Assembly: GCA_037127255.1 (NCBI GenBank)
Contig: JBANSL010000012.1
Coordinates: 20,408,615-20,472,614 of the forward strand
Source of the DNA: Persicaria tinctoria
Lineage: Eukaryota; Streptophyta; Magnoliopsida; Caryophyllales; Polygonaceae
Direction of reading: 5' to 3'
Length of the DNA: 64,000 nucleotides
Shown here: piece after piece, positions 58,890 through 64,000 of the stretch
Layout of the letters: each line of letters begins with the position of its first letter
Numbering within the stretch: position 1 is the first letter of the stretch
The notes under the pieces: generated by a model
Seen by the model: the letters and a program-made list of their open reading frames with translations, nothing else
What the model was told of the DNA's origin: nothing
The model's database searches: none
Program-made: the position numbers and the translations under genes

Positions 58890-60957
58890 AAGATACTTCA
58901 TGAAAGTTGTGGATCATTTTCTTAATATCTCTCGTTATCGATTCGATTTCCCATTGACATTTTCTTTCCTTTCCTAGTGACTGGTGATTATTTGGGAGCA
59001 CTCTTCAATTTCAATCAACTTTATCTGTAGCTCAATGGTATTTCGCTAACCCTTTACGAAGGGCTAAAGCTTCTATAACAAGTGGGCGATGTGTGCCTAT
59101 GTTTCTGTATCCCTAGTTTATATTGCTCTCGTCTCTTGAAGATGTTGACCAATCAAATTTAATTTCATGGATCCCACTTGAGGTTTGTTTTGTTTTGAGG
59201 ATAGTGAATTTTTTAGTGGGTCCATTGATTGCGTCGTCGTCGAATTTACACTCTCTGCCAAATTTCATGATACATGTAAATAAAGTTTTGAATTTCTGCC
59301 TCAGCTGGGATCTGATTAGTTTTGAATATGGCTTGGTTTCTATAATATTAAATGGTCCACCACTTGATGGTCACATCCACATCCCAAAAACATCCACAAT
59401 CTCATCTATTCTCATCAACACTAGGTCCATCACCCAGCCATGCATGGCCGACCACTACCCTCACAACTCCAGTGCTTGCCGACGACTTCTCAGCCACCGA
59501 CGGCCCAAACTTCCCAAATTCTCCCCACTCCGGCTTTTGGGGTTTTAGAGCTTCTCAACCCCCACCACCTCGCTTCGGCTATCGACCACCACCTTCCCTC
59601 TCTCCAGCGACCATCGATGCTCACCACCTTCCCCCACTCCAGCCTCTCAACTTCTCCCAATCCGATTTGGGGGTTTTGGGAGGTTGCAGTTGTCGTTGTC
59701 TTGCCGTAACTACTCGACGCTTCTTGTCCCCCAACCCGAACACACACTTTGCCCCCCCCCCCCTTCTGGTTGCCCTGTCTTTTCCATTGCCAAGAGTCTA
59801 CCCCCTCCGACGTCATTTCTGTGTCGTCCATCCACTCCTTGCTTTCTCTTGCACGGCACGGCTTGTCGTGATTTCGGGATCTCCTTCTGGACTTTCTGGC
59901 AACACATCACGGCTTGCACGACAAGGTGTAAAGGTTTTAATTAAAAAATAATAAATAAAAACTTGTGATTACACAACAATAAATAAATAAAAAGGCTGCA
60001 AAACGCGCCAAATACCAAAAGGGTATAAAGCTTGAAAATCCGGAAAGGACTTGACCAAACCTTTTGTTGGTTTTCTTGGTGCTTCTGTTCGTGCGGTGTG
60101 CAGCTTGCTTTTGATGTGTCTAGGCGATCTTTTGCTTGGCTGGGGATCTGAGGTTCCGGGTTCGCAGTTGGAACTTGTTGGGGTCGTAGTAGTGTGTACG
60201 AGACGACTCCATGTTGGAGAAAGAGCTTCCTTGGTGTTTCGTCTTCACCATCCATAGGAGTTAGGTTCCCGATGTATCACTGGTCAACGGGGCATGGTGG
60301 TGCTTTGCTTCGTTCTTAGCCTACATCCTTAACTTGTTAGTCTTATGTTTGGTTAGTTTCGTCCTGTTGTAGGGTGCATGTTGTTGTGTTGTTTGCACCT
60401 GTTTCTGGTTTTTTATCTGTATGCTCGGCACACACACAAATTGATATAAAATTTGATTTAAATGGGACAGGTTGATATAAAAATTGATTTATTGATATAT
60501 TCTCTCATTAGTATCCTATTTAGCTAAAATTAAAACGATTTTAATTTGATTATAATTGATTTAATTTTAATATAAAAGTGTCGTTTTTATACAAATTTTT
60601 ATTTAAAAGGCAATTTCATAAATTTATAAACCTATATAAAAACAAAGTACTCCTCAAGTGGTAAATTTTTTTCTACTAAGGTACTCGACTCGTCATGAAG
60701 CTAGGAGAAGAAAATAGTATATCAAGTCTACTATATCAAAAGGGTCAAGTTCTCGTCAATCGTACGATTTTCCCGTCGACTTCCAAGGATGACAAAGAAG
60801 ACACCGACACAGGCTTCCGAGGTCGATAAACAAGCCAATGTCCACCTTCTTCATCAAGAGTAAGCACCTGCACTCCTAGCACAAGCCATCAACATCGGGT
60901 GTCGTCAATTCCATCTTCAACAGACCACGAGACACCATAACACTCGACACCGACACC
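58890..60957. other. Intergenic DNA with repetitive, CT-rich stretches
   Basis: The 199-codon plus frame at 59,352-59,951 is Pro/Ser/His-rich and mirrored by minus frames, so it is not credible coding. Around 60,060-60,430 the T/G-rich text resembles a plant LINE 3'UTR, without a tail that I can fix. Confidence 0.5.
59752..59763 (+). repeat. C12 homopolymer
   Basis: It lies inside a CT-rich, Pro/Ser-biased stretch (59,430-59,940) whose open frames on both strands look compositional. Confidence 0.8.
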
Positions 60958-60962
60958 CAATG

Positions 60963-61516
60963 TTCCAAAAAACGTTTGGCGGATGCTCGGCGAAGAGGTT
61001 GGTTCAAGGATCTAGGCGGAGTACGTAGACGGGGTCTAGGCGGACTTTTTATTTTAACATGTATTTTTACTTGTAAGTCATGTCAAAGATCCAATAAAGG
61101 CTATATAAACTAAGCAACTTTAATAATCTTCATAGTCCATATTGTTCAACCTTTTCCAAAGGCATTAAGCATAAACCATAATCTTCTAGTTCAACCGGGA
61201 AAAAATTAATAACCTAAAATATAATCAAAGTCTAAAACAACCTAGAAGTTGTATAATAAAACTTAAATTTTAAAATATAATCATGGTTGCACATTAATCT
61301 TATAGACTTTTATGTATTCATTTGGGTTAAAACCTTTGAATTTGTTTTTTTTTAAACTAAAACCGCCTAAACCGCTCAGACTCGCCCAAAACCGCCCAGA
61401 AACCCGCCAAGTTAGATCTCCGCCAAGCCAAGCCCGCCAAGCTTCTTGACTCGAAGGTCAAGGACCGTCCAGGGCCTAGGAGGGGTCTAGGCGGCCGCCC
61501 AGGCCGTTTTTTGGAA
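60963..61516. mobile_element. TIR element of unclear superfamily, 554 bp
   Basis: TTCCAAAAAACG at the left and CGTTTTTTGGAA at the right are inverted, with CAATG repeated on both flanks (60958-60962, 61517-61521). GTCTAGGCGG-type motifs fill both subterminal zones. A 5-bp duplication fits no common plant MITE class well. Confidence 0.72.
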
Positions 61517-61770
61517 CAATGCCGACACCGGTTGTCAGTGTTGGCAACTCTCATACCTGCAAAACTAGCTCAACACAGTACATGTACATGCACCACCAAC
61601 ACTTGCACAACTCAGCCTCGGTACACCACAAGTTGCCGACCCCGTAAGTCGATGTCGGTGAACTACCAACATCGAAAGTCGATGATCTCACTATGCATTT
61701 GGTGAGATCAAACCATACGAATAGCAAGGCGGTATTAAAATGATTAACGAAAAACTATACTGCACTATAT

Positions 61771-63695
61771 ATTTTTTTTTGAACCGGAAATAATTCGAAG
61801 TCCCAAACTTCAAGAGAAGTATAAAACAACGAGAGGCCGAAAGAAATCGGCAGACGGACTAACCGTCATGAAATAACAAGAAAAATAAGATACAACAGAA
61901 AACCCGAAAACACAAGATCTCAGCAATAAGACCCGAAGAGAGACCGTCGAAGGACACCGAGTGGAAGCAGCGAATGCCGAGAACATGGGAAAGTCGATGG
62001 ACTAACACGACGACTCGACGCCGGGGAGACAGATGCAGAAACCCATCGGAAAAGGCGTCACTTGGGGAAGTGCGGATCAACGACGTTCCCCCACCTAGAT
62101 GAGAGATCTTCGAGAATCACGAACACTGCCACGGTCAACATGAACAACAGGGCGCCCGAGACTACACTTCATCCGGAACTAAACGAACCCACACCCAAGA
62201 AACGACTTCACTCTACCGGGCAAAATGAACCAAGATCAAATGAAACGGGTTAAAGGGTAAAGTGATTCAATCGGTCGGATATAATTATATTTATATATAT
62301 AACTATATAAATACATATACAAATATATTTATATAAATATATATATAAATATAAAAGGGTAAGTGGGTTAAATGATCCAGGAGCAAGGAAATGGGTAAAA
62401 TAGAATATGGGTAACAAGCCCAAATCGAACATTCAAGCCCAAAAAACATATGACCTAACTTGAAGGCTCGAAAAGACTCAGGCTTAATTATTTTTTAATT
62501 ATTTTTTCCAGGGCTTCAGAAAGAAGCTTGAGAGAAGAGAGGTTTCGGGATGTTTCAGAGGGGAGACGGGCTACAGGCCAACGGACAAGCCCCGACCGAA
62601 CCCGGAGGCAGACAAGGCTTGGGCAAGCCAGAGGTAGGATCGGGGTGGAGGTGAACCGGGGAGAACGGAAGACGCGACGCGAGTCCGGAACCCCAATCGA
62701 CGGCCCCATGAGGAGGATACCGATTCCGGCAACGATCGGAGAAGGAGCTCGGCGCAACCACACCCAACGCGAGAGGATCTGGAGGAGGATCGCGCCAGAG
62801 GAGGGGTGGCGGTGGCCGAACCAAATCAATTTCGTGTGTCCGTATTTTGGGGTTTTTAATTAGGGATTGACTTTTGTGGAAGCGGAATATATTAAGCTTC
62901 CCATTTGAGATTCTGTAATCAAAATGAAGGCAGGAAGAACTTCAATCCCACCCTACTCAATTTTGATTTGGGGTTTTTGAGTCTGTCAGGGTGACGGAGG
63001 AGAGATTATCGGTGGGGTCGAATGGCCAGGAGACCAAACGACAGGCGCCGGTGAGTGGGAGGTTGAAGGATAGGTTCCGGAGTGGGGGATGCTGGAGGTC
63101 TAGGATAGTAGTGCCGGCGGAGGACAAACACTGACGGTGGTTGATTCGGCCTGCAGCGGCCAGACGGTGGTCGTCGGGAGGTAGCCAGTCGAGGGCGAGG
63201 GTTTGGGATACCTTCTCAAAAGAGAGAAGACCCTTTCATGGTCGTAATTTGAAATCGAATCGGTGGTTGTTGTGGTAATCGGTGGGCCAGTGGCGGTGGT
63301 AGCGTTGGTGGTAGTGGTGAAGCTACGGGTGCGAGGTGGTGGAGGAAAAGACCACAGCTTGGGAGTTTCCCCTTTCTCGTTGTTGTAATTTGTTGAAATC
63401 ATCAGAGTCAGAGAGGTTATCTCTATTAAAGGTTGATATTGTTGTTGTTGCTGGATGCAACATAGAGAGGTTATCTATATTAAAGGTTAAAAGATTGTCC
63501 TTGTATACAAGGAAGGGGTTGAGATTCAATCTCGGTTGTTTCCCATCTTGTATTTGGTGTTGTTACCTGTACATATAGCGCTGGTTGTTGTGCTGGTGAT
63601 TGGATGGCAGTCGTGGTGGTGTTTGTTGATAATGGTTTGGTGTATTGGTTTTCTAGAGAGAGAAGCTCTCTCAACAAGTGTGATTACTCTGAAAC
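61771..63695 (-). mobile_element. Non-coding poly(A) retroelement, 1.9 kb, 18-bp target duplication
   Basis: AACTATACTGCACTATAT occurs at 61753-61770 and 63696-63713. The inserted segment has T9 at 61772-61780, so on the minus strand it ends in poly(A). The 3' region (CGGCCTCTCGTTGTTTTATA, CTTCTCTTGAAGTTTGGGAC) looks like plant L1-type 3'UTR text. I find no ORF1, endonuclease or RT. It is either a non-autonomous LINE derivative or a retrocopy of a non-coding RNA. Confidence 0.85.
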
Positions 63696-63835
63696 AACTA
63701 TACTGCACTATATTATCACTAGCTCTTACTAAGTTAAGAGCTTTTATTTTCATTATTTTGAGGTAAAAATTTTAATTCTTCATATGATATAGGTGTGTTA
63801 GAGTTGATTTTTTTTCAAATTTACTAAAGAAATTA

Positions 63836-64000
63836 CTCTCTCCGTTTCCTTTTAAGTGACTTTTTCAAGTCATGCACGTAGTTTTAGAACGATAAAAACT
63901 ATATTAATATTTTAATAATATTATACTTATCACCAATAAGTATGAGATTACTGAAAAAATATTTTAAATTTTTTTTATTTTATATAGTTTTTCACACCTT
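63836..64000. mobile_element. Left end of a Stowaway-like MITE, cut by the window edge
   Basis: TA then CTCTCTCCGTTTCCTTTTAA with AT-rich sequence downstream, including CATGCACG and AAACTATATTAATATTTTAA, very like the interior of the MITE at 56.06 kb. The right end lies outside. Confidence 0.7.

Noticed and set aside
59025..59100. tRNA-like word TGTAGCTCAATGG
   Set aside because: No B box and no foldable arms follow.
59352..59951. 199-codon plus-strand frame
   Set aside because: Pro/Ser/His-biased, overlapped by long frames on both strands and in a CT-rich stretch with C12. No recognisable protein text or splice context.
1..64000. CRISPR arrays, operons, rRNA genes, organelle gene blocks
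   Set aside because: None seen. The repeats present are transposon ends or minisatellites, and no rRNA-like or dense organelle coding sequence occurs.

Overview
This is nuclear plant DNA, most probably from a eudicot. The evidence is spliced genes with GT-AG introns, AT-rich intergenic DNA, plant-type Ty1/copia, RTE LINE, Helitron, Stowaway, hAT and Tourist-like elements, and a GBF-interacting-protein (GIP1-like) gene. I cannot name the species. The ORF starts supplied were not always ATG, so I re-derived starts where it mattered.

Layout. 0-6.9 kb: RNase H relics of old retroelements, a hAT-like MITE, a SINE with a perfect 17-bp target duplication, and an unrecognised ORF with acidic/Ser motifs. 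6.9-9.7 kb: a 2.8-kb DNA element with inverted arms over 700 bp long, carrying a Helitron end in its loop. 9.8-16.8 kb: isolated exon-like pieces of host genes split by a 1.86-kb Helitron, then a frameshifted small membrane-protein gene. 17-19.9 kb: a 21-bp minisatellite open on both strands, a tRNA-like sequence, and a minus-strand unit with a 58-aa internally repeated ORF. 20-21.6 kb: a short Helitron holding a Stowaway MITE, and a MULE-like element. 23-28.3 kb: a complete Ty1/copia element with near-identical LTRs but a broken polyprotein. 29.3-43.2 kb: a degenerate RTE LINE split by an 11.5-kb LARD-like LTR element with two almost identical 3,123-bp LTRs and no gag-pol. 43.7-49 kb: a hAT element, three Tourist-like MITEs and a long-TIR element with a nested Stowaway.

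51.8-58.5 kb holds the one clearly intact host gene. It is a ten-exon minus-strand GIP1-like gene whose exons join in phase into 830 codons, with a Stowaway MITE in intron 4, a three-codon uORF and a G-box (CACGTG) upstream. 59-64 kb is transposon-rich intergenic DNA. It includes a 1.9-kb non-coding poly(A) retroelement with an 18-bp target duplication and the left end of another Stowaway.

The window is a single-gene island beside layered, partly very recent transposon insertions. No CRISPR, operon or prokaryotic feature is present. The best candidates for something new are the LARD family (spliceable-looking LTR, repeated PPT motif), the Helitrons with repeated 5' ends, the poly-G polypurine tract, the both-strand 21-bp minisatellite and the non-coding retroelement at 61.8-63.7 kb.
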